39,909 bases of DNA from positions 1 to 39,909 of the forward strand of contig DVJW01000087.1 in the NCBI GenBank assembly GCA_018716505.1, read 5' to 3'. Shown here piece by piece: positions 19,545 through 28,433 of the stretch. A program made the position numbers and the translations under genes. This DNA is from Candidatus Faecaligallichristensenella faecipullorum. GTDB lineage: Bacteria; Bacillota; Clostridia; Christensenellales; Aristaeellaceae. The notes below the pieces were generated by a model, which saw only the letters and a list, made by a program, of their open reading frames with translations, was not told where the DNA came from and did not search any database. The first letter of the stretch is position 1, and every line of letters starts with the position of its first letter.

Positions 19545-20183
19545 ATGAGCGAGTTAAAATTTGACGCCAATGGATTGATTCCGGCGGTGGTGCAGGATTA
19601 TTACACCAAGAAGGTGCTGACCGTGGCCTACATGAACCGGGAGAGCCTGGCCATCAGCATCGCGGAAAAGCGCACCTGCTTCTATTCCCGGAGCCGCCAG
19701 CAGCTTTGGCGCAAGGGCGAGACCTCGGGCAATGTGCAGCATATCGTCTCCATTACAACGGACTGCGACGCGGACGCGCTGGTGGTGGTGGTGAAAAAGG
19801 ACGGGCCAGCCTGCCATCTGGGCACGGACAGCTGTTTTAACGAGCCCATCTTCTTGAGCGATGAAATCAAGGAATTCTCGTTGGACGCGCTGTATGAGCT
19901 GATTCGCGGCCGCAAGACCGAGAAAAAGGAGGGCTCTTACACCACCTATCTGTTCGCAAAAGGCATGGACAAGATCCTGAAAAAGGTGGGCGAGGAATGC
20001 ACCGAGGTCATCATTGCGGGCGCCAAGAAGGACAAAGAGGAGACCATCTTTGAAATCGCCGACCTGACTTACCATCTGTTGGTGATGATGGTGGAGGCGG
20101 GCATCAGCCTTCAGCAGGTGATTGACGAGTTGGCCAAGCGCCATGTGGTGGACCACAAGGTGAAACAGGAGCGTATGCAATGA
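19545..20183 (+). CDS. hisIE: Bifunctional phosphoribosyl-AMP cyclohydrolase / phosphoribosyl-ATP pyrophosphatase
   Basis: HisI: LTVAYMNRESLAISIAEKRTCFYSRSRQQLWRKGETSGN, DCDADALVVVVKKDGPACHLG; HisE: SYTTYLFAKGMDKILKKVGEECTEVIIAGAK. Confidence 0.97.
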   Translation: MSELKFDANGLIPAVVQDYYTKKVLTVAYMNRESLAISIAEKRTCFYSRSRQQLWRKGETSGNVQHIVSITTDCDADALVVVVKKDGPACHLGTDSCFNEPIFLSDEIKEFSLDALYELIRGRKTEKKEGSYTTYLFAKGMDKILKKVGEECTEVIIAGAKKDKEETIFEIADLTYHLLVMMVEAGISLQQVIDELAKRHVVDHKVKQERMQ

Positions 20184-21043
20184 AGATTCTGTCCAATCCC
20201 CATACCCATTCGCTGTATTGCGACGGAAAATCCACCATTGCCGAGATGGCCGACAGCGCCCGAAATTTGGGCTTTGTGAGCCTGGGGTTTTCGGGCCATG
20301 GACATCAGAATTTTGACGTGCGGTTCAGCATGTCCGCTGAGAATACGGTGCGCTATCTGGCCGAGCTTCGCGCCCTAAAGGCCGAATGCGCGGGCCGGAT
20401 GCGGATCTACGCCGGGGTGGAGCGGGATTATTATGCCGAGCTGAATCCAGCGGATTATGATTACAGCATCGGTTCGGTGCACTATCTGTTCGAAAGGGAT
20501 GAGCCCGAGGCCATCCGATCGGGGGAATGTGCGGACAATCCCTTTTATGCGGTGGACGGCAACCCGGAAAGGCTTTGCGAGGGCGTAAAAAAGCTGTTTC
20601 ATGGGGATGGATTGGCCTTTGCGGCCGCCTATTATGAGCTGCTGGCCCGCCATGTGGAAGAAAACCATCCGGAAATTATCGGGCATTTTGACATCGTGCG
20701 CAAGAACAATCCGGTGTGCCATTTCTTTGACGAGCAGGACAAGGCCTATCTGCGCCTGGCCAAGGACGCGCTGGAGCGCGTGGCGCCCCGCGGCGCGCTG
20801 TTGGAGGTGAACACCGGCGGCATGGTGCGGGGCTATCTGCCCGATCCCTACCCTCAAAGGGAGCTGCTCATGCACGCCAAGGCCCTGGGCATGGAGCTCA
20901 TCGTAAGTTCGGACTGCCATATGGCCGGCAAGTTGGATTTTGCCTTTGAGGATACCGCGCGGATGCTGACCGAATTGGGCTTTGATCATGTGAACATCCT
21001 GTCCGGCACGCCCGGCGCGATGTTTGAAAAAGTGGCGCTGTAA
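20180..21043 (+). CDS. PHP-domain histidinol-phosphatase (HisJ/HisK type)
   Basis: NPHTHSLYCDGKSTIAEMADSARNLGFVSLGFSGHGH, GVERDYYAELNPADYDYSIGSVHYL, GHFDIVRKNNP, VSSDCHMAGKLDFAF; overlaps hisIE by 4 nt. Confidence 0.9.
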   Translation: MKILSNPHTHSLYCDGKSTIAEMADSARNLGFVSLGFSGHGHQNFDVRFSMSAENTVRYLAELRALKAECAGRMRIYAGVERDYYAELNPADYDYSIGSVHYLFERDEPEAIRSGECADNPFYAVDGNPERLCEGVKKLFHGDGLAFAAAYYELLARHVEENHPEIIGHFDIVRKNNPVCHFFDEQDKAYLRLAKDALERVAPRGALLEVNTGGMVRGYLPDPYPQRELLMHAKALGMELIVSSDCHMAGKLDFAFEDTARMLTELGFDHVNILSGTPGAMFEKVAL

Positions 21044-21055
21044 AAAGCAGGCAAA

Positions 21056-21090
21056 AACCCCGCCGTCTGAAATGCTCAGGCGGCGGGGTT
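21056..21090. terminator. Bidirectional terminator between the his operon and the P-type ATPase gene
   Basis: aaccccgccgtctga-aatgc-tcaggcggcggggtt; 15-bp stem with one wobble between convergent genes. Confidence 0.85.
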
Positions 21091-21101
21091 GCTTTATGCG
21101 C

Positions 21102-23738
21102 TTAGGCCTTTTTCAAGGTCTTGCGGCGGATGAACTTGACGCCTTCCACGATCGGGATCACCAGAACCGCCAGGCCCATGGCCACCGCGTATTCGGCCAA
21201 GGAGATGGTCTCGAACTCAAAGGCGCGGGCCAGGAAGGGGATATAGATGACGCCCGTGGTCAGGATAAGCGAAATCACCATGGCGCCCAACAGGAAGAAG
21301 TTGTGATGCTTCAAGGTAAAGATGGAGCCGTGCTGGGAGCGCATGTTGTAGGAGTGGAAGATTTCAGCCATGGACATGGTCAGGAAGGCCATGGTCATGC
21401 CGTCCGGACTGTTGGTGATCTCCCAAACTCCGGCCTCCATGAAGTGGCCGATGAAGTAGGCCGCCAAGGTGACCAGGGTCACCAACACGCCCTGATAGGC
21501 CACTTCAATCCCCAAGCCACCGGCAAAGATGCCATCCGTGGACGGACGGGGCGGGCGCTTCATCAGGTCGGCCTCACCCTTTTCCGTGCCCAGGGCCAAG
21601 GCGGGGAAGCAGTCGGTAATCAGGTTGATCCACAGAATGTGCACGGGCTTGAGAATGGTAAAGCCCAACAGGGTGGCGATGAAGATGGAGAGCACCTCGC
21701 TCAAATTGGAGGCCAGCAGGAATTGGATGGCCTTGCGGATGTTGTCGTAAATCCGCCGGCCTTCCTCCACTGCCGAGACGATGGTGGCAAAGTTGTCGTC
21801 GGCCAGCACCATGTCAGCCACATTCTTGGTCACGTCGGTGCCGGTGATGCCCATGCCCACGCCGATGTCCGCGCTCTTGATGGAGGGGGCATCGTTTACG
21901 CCGTCGCCGGTCATGGCGGTGATCTTGCCCTTCTTTTTCCAGGCGTTTACAATGCGCACCTTGTGCTCAGGCTGCACCCGGGCGTAAACCGAGTACTCTT
22001 CCACCTTGCGGTCGAAATCCTCATCCGAAATTTCATCCAACTGAGCGCCGGTGATGGCCTGGCTGGGGTCGGTGATGATGCCCAACTCCATGGCGATGGC
22101 CACCGCGGTGTCCTTATGGTCGCCGGTGATCATGATGGGCCGGATGCCCGCGGCGCGGCATTCCTTGATGGCGTCCACAACCTCCGGGCGCACCGGGTCG
22201 ATCATGCCGGTCAGGCCGATAAAGGTCAGATCCGCTTCCAGAGCCTCGGGGGAGGTATCCTGGGGCATTTGGTCATATTCGCGTTGAGCCGCGGCCAAAA
22301 CGCGCAGCGCCTTATCGGCCATGGCCTTGTTGGCGCTCAAAATTTCGCCACGCAAGGCTTCGGTCATTTCCACCACCTGGCCGCCCTTGAGCATGTGGGT
22401 GCAGCGCTTGAGCACCTCGTCCGGGGCGCCCTTGGTGTATTGGATAAATTTGCCTCCGGTCTTATGGACGGTGGACATCATCTTGCGCATGGAGTCAAAG
22501 GGCGCTTCGCCCACTCGGGGGAGTTGATTTTTCAAATCGCCCTTTTTGAGCCCCAGCTTGCAGGCGTACTGAACCAACGCGCATTCGGTGGGTTCACCCA
22601 CGGCCACGTCTTTTTCATCCAGTTCGGCGTCGCTGCAAAGCGCCATGGCCCGGGCCAGCAGCGCCTCGTCCTCGCCAAAATGATCCACAACGGTCATGCG
22701 GTTCTGGGTCAGGGTGCCGGTCTTATCCGAACAGATGATCTGGGCGCAGCCCAAGGTCTCCACGGCCGTGAGCTTGCGGATTACCGCATTGCGCCGGGAC
22801 ATATTGGTCACGCCCATGGAGAGCACGATGGTTACCACGGCGGCCAGGCCCTCGGGGATGGCTGCCACCGCCAGGCTGACCGCCACCATGAAGGTGTCCA
22901 GCACACTGGCGCCACTGAAGTTGCCACTCCTGATCAGGCTGAAAGCGAAGATGAAAATACAGATGCCAATGACCACAAAGCTCAGGATCTTGCTGAGCTG
23001 AGATAGTTTTTTCTGAAGCGGGGTCTGTTCGTCCCGGGCCTGGGTGAGCGCATCCGCGATCTTGCCCATTTCGGTCTGCATGCCGGTGCCGGCCACCACG
23101 GCCTGGCCGCGGCCATACACCACGGTGGAGCCCATGTATACCATGTTTTTCCGATCGCCCAGGGATACGTCGCCGTTTTCCCGGCCGGTAAGGGTATCGA
23201 TAAACTTGTTTACCGGAACCGATTCGCCGGTCAGCGCGGCCTCTTCCACCTTCATACTGGCGCTTTCAAAGATGCGCGCGTCTGCGGGCACCGCGTCGCC
23301 GGCTTCCAGCAAAATTACATCGCCCGGAACCAGCTCTTCGCTCTTCACATGGCAGAGCTTTCCATCGCGCATCACCTTGCTGGTGGCCGCGGTCATCTGC
23401 TGCAGCGCTTCAATGGCCTTTTCGGCCTTGCTCTCCTGATAGACGCCCAACACCGCGTTGATGACCACAACGATCAAAATAATAAACACGTCCGCGAAGG
23501 ACTCTCCGGCGTAGGCAGCCGTAATGCCCGAGACCAGCGCGGCGGCCAACAGGATAATGGTCATGGGGTCGGCCAATTGCTGCAAAAAGCGCCGGATCAG
23601 GCTGACCTTTTTGCCTTCGGCCAGTTTGTTGGGCCCATGCTCGGCCAAGCGTTTGGCCGCCTCCGCATTGCTCAACCCCTGCGGCGTGCTCTTCAGCGCC
23701 TCAAAAGTCTTCGTTAGGTCTTCCAAATAGAACTTCAT
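21102..23738 (-). CDS. Type IIA P-type cation-translocating ATPase (Ca2+ or Mn2+ transporter)
   Basis: ICSDKTGTLTQNRM, AAIPEGLAAVVTIVLSMG, MTGDGVNDAPSIKSADIGVGMG, NLITDCFPALALGTE; ATG 23738 preceded by gaaaggacggattcc. Confidence 0.96.
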   Translation of the reverse strand: MKFYLEDLTKTFEALKSTPQGLSNAEAAKRLAEHGPNKLAEGKKVSLIRRFLQQLADPMTIILLAAALVSGITAAYAGESFADVFIILIVVVINAVLGVYQESKAEKAIEALQQMTAATSKVMRDGKLCHVKSEELVPGDVILLEAGDAVPADARIFESASMKVEEAALTGESVPVNKFIDTLTGRENGDVSLGDRKNMVYMGSTVVYGRGQAVVAGTGMQTEMGKIADALTQARDEQTPLQKKLSQLSKILSFVVIGICIFIFAFSLIRSGNFSGASVLDTFMVAVSLAVAAIPEGLAAVVTIVLSMGVTNMSRRNAVIRKLTAVETLGCAQIICSDKTGTLTQNRMTVVDHFGEDEALLARAMALCSDAELDEKDVAVGEPTECALVQYACKLGLKKGDLKNQLPRVGEAPFDSMRKMMSTVHKTGGKFIQYTKGAPDEVLKRCTHMLKGGQVVEMTEALRGEILSANKAMADKALRVLAAAQREYDQMPQDTSPEALEADLTFIGLTGMIDPVRPEVVDAIKECRAAGIRPIMITGDHKDTAVAIAMELGIITDPSQAITGAQLDEISDEDFDRKVEEYSVYARVQPEHKVRIVNAWKKKGKITAMTGDGVNDAPSIKSADIGVGMGITGTDVTKNVADMVLADDNFATIVSAVEEGRRIYDNIRKAIQFLLASNLSEVLSIFIATLLGFTILKPVHILWINLITDCFPALALGTEKGEADLMKRPPRPSTDGIFAGGLGIEVAYQGVLVTLVTLAAYFIGHFMEAGVWEITNSPDGMTMAFLTMSMAEIFHSYNMRSQHGSIFTLKHHNFFLLGAMVISLILTTGVIYIPFLARAFEFETISLAEYAVAMGLAVLVIPIVEGVKFIRRKTLKKA

Positions 23739-23803
23739 GGAATCCGTCCTTTCCTGATGATGAGGGATTGCCGCGCCCGTTTATAGCCTTTCCATCTTTA
23801 AAT

Positions 23804-23842
23804 AAAAAAACCCATGCGTGGCGCCTCTCCCACGCATGAGTC
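23804..23842 (-). terminator. Intrinsic terminator of the riboswitch expression platform
   Basis: Minus strand: actcatgcgtgg-gagaggcg-ccacgcatgggt followed by tttttt, located between promoter and ATPase start. Confidence 0.88.
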
Positions 23843-23930
23843 TTGTCATTTAAGCCGAACCAGGCCATATTCGGCCATGTGTGTTGGTTTTGACACGCGC
23901 TAAACGCACGCCAACTACTCCCTCAAGCTG
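23836..23930 (-). ncRNA. yybP-ykoY family (Mn2+-sensing) riboswitch aptamer
   Basis: Minus strand: AGCTTGAGGGAGTAG...GTGTCAAAACCAACAC...TGACAAGACTCATGC; recalls the conserved GGGGAGUAG 5' element and GACnAGACC 3' element, followed by a terminator and a P-type ATPase. Confidence 0.8.
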
Positions 23931-23935
23931 CTTTT

Positions 23936-23964
23936 ATTATAGGCCGCCAACCAAATACTGTCAA
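23936..23964 (-). promoter_or_regulatory. Consensus sigma-A promoter for the riboswitch / P-type ATPase transcript
   Basis: Minus strand TTGACA (23964-23959), 17 bp, TATAAT (23941-23936); predicted start falls at the riboswitch 5' end. Confidence 0.9.
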
Positions 23965-24003
23965 GCCGGTCTGGGGAAAGTTTACTGAAGTGTCATAATC
24001 ATT

Positions 24004-24474
24004 TCAAACCAGCCGGTACTCCGCATGCGCCCAACCGGGGTGCCGCTCCAAAAGCAGGACCAAGTTGCGCATAAGCTCAAGATCGGCCTGGCCGAAACGC
24101 CCAATTTCTGGGCTATCCATATCCAACACGCCCACCACCCGGCCATTCCGGTGGATCGGAAGCACCAATTCGGAGGCGCTTTGGGCGTCGCAGGCGATGT
24201 GTCCGGGATATGCGTGCACATCCCGAACCAACTGGGGCGCGTCCAGATGGGCGGCTGTTCCGCACACCCCTTTTCCCAGGGGAATGCGCACGCAGGCCGG
24301 CCGGCCCTGGAAGGGCCCCAACACCAGCTCTCCGCCGTCCATGAGATAAAATCCGGCCCAATTGAGCTTGGGCAGCTGTTCATGCAAAAAAGCGCTTAAA
24401 TTGGCCAATACCGGCAGGATTCGCGATTCGTCCTCCATGAGGCTCTGGGCCTGTTTGAGAAAGAGGTCATCCAT
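24004..24474 (-). CDS. GAF-domain free methionine-(R)-sulfoxide reductase (fRMsr)-like protein
   Basis: LNWAGFYLMDGGELVLGPFQGRPACVRIPLGKGVCGTAA, VHAYPGHIACDAQSASELVLPI, GVLDMDSPEIGRFGQAD; Cys in the three expected regions. ATG 24474 after aaaggagcaaaaagaac. Confidence 0.9.
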   Translation of the reverse strand: MDDLFLKQAQSLMEDESRILPVLANLSAFLHEQLPKLNWAGFYLMDGGELVLGPFQGRPACVRIPLGKGVCGTAAHLDAPQLVRDVHAYPGHIACDAQSASELVLPIHRNGRVVGVLDMDSPEIGRFGQADLELMRNLVLLLERHPGWAHAEYRLV

Positions 24475-24506
24475 GTTCTTTTTGCTCCTTTCCTTAAAGC
24501 ACAAAT

Positions 24507-24535
24507 CCCCGCCAACTTAAGGCAAAGCGGCGGGG
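24507..24535 (-). terminator. Candidate terminator downstream of the LCP gene
   Basis: Minus strand ccccgcc-gctttgccttaagtt-ggcgggg followed by atttgtgcttt; weak T-tract. Confidence 0.4.
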
Positions 24536-24545
24536 GAAGGGGAAA

Positions 24546-25790
24546 TCAGCCCTCGGCGGGCGGCTCGGTGGCTGCCTCTGGAGTGGTTTCCGGCTCGGGC
24601 GTGGTGCGCACCCGGGTCTGACCATAGATAAATTGGCTCAGCGCGTCGGCGTTTTGCTGGTAATTGGGCACAATGCTGCGCACGCCGTTCTCATCCACAT
24701 TCGATTCATAGCTGCCGTCCACCGGAAGGGCAAGCTGGGTCACACTGCTGAGATCCAGGTTAAAGGCCTTGGTGGCCAACGCCAGCAATTCGCCCTCATC
24801 CATGTTGGTGGAAACGAGCTCCAGCATTTGGGTGACCGTGGGAATGAGCTCCAGTTCGCCCTTTTCCATGATGGTCTGCGCCACAGAAAGCAACAGGTTG
24901 CGCTGCCTTGAGGTGCGCGTCAGGTCATCGTCAATGACCCGCACCCGGGCATAGGCCAACGCCTGCTGGCCATTCAAAAGCTGAGTGCCGCTGCTCGCAA
25001 CCGGCGAAAATCCCGAGCTTTCTCCGGTTAAGGTCAGCTCCTTTTGTTGATTGGCCAAATTATGGTTGATGGCTTCCACTTCCTGATCGTTCAGGGTAAT
25101 TTCCACCCCGCCCAACTGGTCAATCAGCGTGGCAAAGTCGGCCATGTTCACCAGGATATAGTTTTGAATATCCATTTCAAAATACTGATTGACCATTTTC
25201 ATCGCCAGCTCAGGGCCACCGTAATAACAGGCAGAATTGAGCTTGCGAAGCTCTGAAGAGCCGGGAAAGGCTACCCGCATGGCGCCGGAGAGCGAGGTCA
25301 GGCGAACCTGGCTGGTTTCCTTATGAATGGAAAGAATCATCATGGCGTCGGTCTGACCATACGCCTCGCCGCTGCGGCTGTCATTGCCCAAAAGCAAAAT
25401 GTTCTGACAGGCGCTGTCCAGACTTTCGGTGATCGAAAGATCGGTGACCGATATTTTCTGGTCGTCGCTCAAAGGCTCTGAAAGGGTGGCGGGCTCATCG
25501 GACCAATCACTGGGCCTGGGCGTTGTTTCCACAATCACCGGAGTGGCAGTGGGCGCCACCGCGTTGCCTTGGGCGGGTATGCCGGCGGGCACCGAGGATT
25601 GCGGGCCCGTCTGACCCACGCCCATGTTGTTGAGCACATAAAAAATGCCGATAATTGCAATCAGCGTAACAATGACAAATATCACCAGAAAGCGCACGAT
25701 TTTTTTACGGCGTTGACGTTTTTTTCGCTGAATTGCTCTGCGCCGCCTGATATCGTCCGGATGATGATTCCGCTTTGCCTTGGAAGCCAT
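24546..25790 (-). CDS. LCP (LytR-CpsA-Psr) family cell-wall glycopolymer transferase
   Basis: Basic N-terminus plus single TM (KKIVRFLVIFVIVTLIAIIGIFYVLNN); NILLLGNDSRSGEAYGQTDAMMILSIHKETSQVRLTSLSGAMRVAFPG; LLNGQQALAYARVRVIDDDLTRTSRQRNLLLS. ATG 25790 is more likely than 25826. Confidence 0.92.
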   Translation of the reverse strand: MASKAKRNHHPDDIRRRRAIQRKKRQRRKKIVRFLVIFVIVTLIAIIGIFYVLNNMGVGQTGPQSSVPAGIPAQGNAVAPTATPVIVETTPRPSDWSDEPATLSEPLSDDQKISVTDLSITESLDSACQNILLLGNDSRSGEAYGQTDAMMILSIHKETSQVRLTSLSGAMRVAFPGSSELRKLNSACYYGGPELAMKMVNQYFEMDIQNYILVNMADFATLIDQLGGVEITLNDQEVEAINHNLANQQKELTLTGESSGFSPVASSGTQLLNGQQALAYARVRVIDDDLTRTSRQRNLLLSVAQTIMEKGELELIPTVTQMLELVSTNMDEGELLALATKAFNLDLSSVTQLALPVDGSYESNVDENGVRSIVPNYQQNADALSQFIYGQTRVRTTPEPETTPEAATEPPAEG

Positions 25791-26137
25791 ATGGTCCTGC
25801 CTTTCCTGAACTGTAACCCTGTTCATTGCTTATAATAGAGAATATTCCGCAAGAAAAGTCAGACCCGGAAAGCGCTTGCATTCCGGGCGGATGGGAAAAG
25901 GGCTTCCCCAAATCCACTACGGTAGTATAACACGATTTGGTTAATAGAGGAACCGAAATAAATTATTCGAACAAAATTTAACGCATTTTTGAAAAAAATA
26001 ATCTGCACAAAACCTTGGACACAGTATAATTGGGGATAATGCGTCGTATATATGTGGAATCATAACGGTAATTTGAAAAAAGAGTGGAGGTTATGAAGAA
26101 ATCATGAAACCTTTCTCAAATAGTGGCAGTCTAAAAA

Positions 26138-26167
26138 TTGGACAAGATTTGAATTATCCATTATAAT
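26138..26167 (+). promoter_or_regulatory. Putative promoter of the 26221 gene
   Basis: TTGGAC (26138-26143), 18 bp, TATAAT (26162-26167). Confidence 0.55.
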
Positions 26168-26176
26168 AATGGATAA
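26154..26176. promoter_or_regulatory. Perfect inverted repeat overlapping the -10 box (candidate repressor operator)
   Basis: TTATCCATTA-taa-TAATGGATAA; 10-bp perfect arms covering TATAAT. Confidence 0.55.
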
Positions 26177-26220
26177 AACATCCCGTTGATTGCACACAGC
26201 GCGAAAGGAAGCGTTATGAG

Positions 26221-28386
26221 ATGAAACCAGTTTCAGTGAAAAAGTGGATGGCTGCCATGCTGACGCTAATGGTCGTCGGCTTGCCGGCCTTATCTGAACC
26301 CACCGAAGCCGAAACCCAGGCGGCCTTGGAGGCCACGCCTGCGGCGCAGCAGACCACGGCGGCTGAATCCGCTGAACCCAAAGAAGCAGAACCCACCCAG
26401 GCAGTGGAGAAGACCGCCTCTCCTGCGCCCCAAACATCTTCTACGCCCGAGCCTGCCTCCCAGCCGTCGTCCGGATCGGAGATTGAGCCTTCGCCCAGCG
26501 AACCTGCCCAGGACGTTCCGGCTACCCAGCAGCCTACCCCGACCGCGCCGGTTGTTGAAACCCCTCGCGTATGGGTGGAAAAAACCAAAGACAGTTTTTC
26601 CGCGGGGCAAACGATGAGGTGTGTATTGCATCGGGAGGGTGGAGATCAAACGATAGAGGTCTCCTATATCTTTAACGGTCAAGCCCGGGTTCAGACTTTG
26701 AAAGACGGAGAGAACTCGGTAAAAATCGAACTGGGCGAGGCGCCTGAAAGCACGAAAGCCTTAAATTATGGGTTTGAGCTGTTGGAAAGCAACGATTATG
26801 AAATCAAGAGTGGCTCGTTGGAAATTCGGGTTGAGCCCATGGCTGTTTTCGGTTTTAAAACCTCTTACGCGGGCAGTGTGGGCACCGCCTCTGGAGACAG
26901 TTGTGCAATCGTCATACAGCGGGCGGATAACGGCGCCCAGCAGGCGGCCAAGGTGGCGGTGAACATGCCTCAGTCCGCCTATGAGGCCGGCTATCGTTTA
27001 ACCGGAGACCGTAAAAATTACCAATTGGATACTACCTATTATATCGAGTTCAGGAAAGGCGAAATGGAAAAGACCGTCTATCTGAGCAACTGGTCTGCTT
27101 CCATTGAGCAATCCACCACCATAAGCCTCACCCTTCAGCCGCAAAAGGGCGCAATGGTCGAGGCGGGCGGCGCCCAAGTGAATGTAAGTCTGACGGCCAA
27201 GGATTCAAACACCCATCGGGTGACCGGCCGGTTTGTGGACAAATCGATGTATGTGACCCCGGGGGAAACGCCAGTGGCTGAGGTGGCGCTGGAGTGGGCC
27301 AATGCCTCCGAGCCGGCTTACCTGCGGTATGAAATAACCGATGGACAAAATTACCGGCTGGAAGGGGAAATCGCGCTGCAACCAGGCCAGGAACGGGCTG
27401 AAATTCCGCTTTCCACCAATGATTTTGTGGTGGGCAATAGCTACGCCGTCAATATTCTCACTCAGGGCTCAAAGGATGTTGGCAATCCGGAAGGTTCCAG
27501 CCTGATTCTGTATGCCATTGAGGATTCCGATAACCCTACGGCCAGCCTGGACAGCAGCGAATATCTGATCATGCCAGGACAGTCCTTGAAGGTGAAAATT
27601 TCCATCGACAAGGTTCAGCCCAAGGATGTCAACTTTGTACTTTCGTTGGGAGAACAGACCTGGAACGCCTCGCTGAGCGCAGGTCAGGAAGAAGTGGATT
27701 TGGAGCTGAATTCCATTCAAGAGGGCGGAACCCTTGTCCTGAGCGCACCGGAAGGCATTGGCCTCAAAGATGCTCAGGCCGAGGTGGTGGTCTCCGCGGC
27801 GCTGTCGGATAACTTAAACTTCCTTTCCTACCGCATGGTCTATAGCAGCGGGGACGGGAACGCCAAAGTTTTTATCACAATTGGTGAGCCGTTGGATGAG
27901 AGCGCCCAATTCGCTTTGGGAATCAGCGACGATAATACGGGGAATATGGTCAATATCACCATTCCGGCCGGCCGTCAGATCTATGTGGCGGAAATTCCCG
28001 AGAATATAATGGACGACTATGAGCCAGGAACCGAGTGCCAACTGACCTTGGATATGCCCGATAAGGTTTGGCAAGGTGAAATTGCCCAGGCGCACCTAAG
28101 CGTGCTGGAGACTCCGCCCGATTTGGCTGGTTTTGAGGTGGATCAAATGTCCGGCAAGGTTGGAGAGATTGTGGAGGTGCCGCTGGATTTGCCCCAAAAT
28201 TTTGAGGGAATGGTTATCCTGAGCGGACCGGACAAAGAAGAAGTGATGTATCCGCGCTATCCGTTGGGCAGTGTGGAGGTTGAACTAAGCCAGGAAGGCA
28301 CATACTCCCTGGTGCTTTCGGATGAGAAGAACGGGTGGGTCGACGAGAACAAAAACGAGGTTGTGATCACCGCCTCCGCTCAATAA
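26221..28386 (+). CDS. Secreted protein of unknown function: signal peptide, Pro/Thr/Glu-rich linker, likely multi-domain all-beta
   Basis: MKPVSVKKWMAAMLTLMVVGLPALSEP signal; low-complexity PTEAETQAALEATPAAQQTT...PTAPVVETP; then ~590 aa of alternating beta-type sequence without a recognised catalytic motif or anchor; RBS aaaggaag. Confidence 0.8.
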   Translation: MKPVSVKKWMAAMLTLMVVGLPALSEPTEAETQAALEATPAAQQTTAAESAEPKEAEPTQAVEKTASPAPQTSSTPEPASQPSSGSEIEPSPSEPAQDVPATQQPTPTAPVVETPRVWVEKTKDSFSAGQTMRCVLHREGGDQTIEVSYIFNGQARVQTLKDGENSVKIELGEAPESTKALNYGFELLESNDYEIKSGSLEIRVEPMAVFGFKTSYAGSVGTASGDSCAIVIQRADNGAQQAAKVAVNMPQSAYEAGYRLTGDRKNYQLDTTYYIEFRKGEMEKTVYLSNWSASIEQSTTISLTLQPQKGAMVEAGGAQVNVSLTAKDSNTHRVTGRFVDKSMYVTPGETPVAEVALEWANASEPAYLRYEITDGQNYRLEGEIALQPGQERAEIPLSTNDFVVGNSYAVNILTQGSKDVGNPEGSSLILYAIEDSDNPTASLDSSEYLIMPGQSLKVKISIDKVQPKDVNFVLSLGEQTWNASLSAGQEEVDLELNSIQEGGTLVLSAPEGIGLKDAQAEVVVSAALSDNLNFLSYRMVYSSGDGNAKVFITIGEPLDESAQFALGISDDNTGNMVNITIPAGRQIYVAEIPENIMDDYEPGTECQLTLDMPDKVWQGEIAQAHLSVLETPPDLAGFEVDQMSGKVGEIVEVPLDLPQNFEGMVILSGPDKEEVMYPRYPLGSVEVELSQEGTYSLVLSDEKNGWVDENKNEVVITASAQ

Positions 28387-28433
28387 TTGTCCCACGCGAA
28401 AGGTGAATCCACAAGGGATGGAGAAAAAAAACG

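Noticed and set aside
21024-23006. Plus-strand 660-aa ORF over the P-type ATPase
   Set aside because: Antisense shadow, rich in His/Gly/Gln; the ATPase on the minus strand has all P-type motifs.
25981-26044. ACGCATT ... AATGCGT inverted repeat in the LCP/secreted-protein intergenic region
   Set aside because: Only 7 bp with a ~50-nt spacing in AT-rich sequence; expected by chance.
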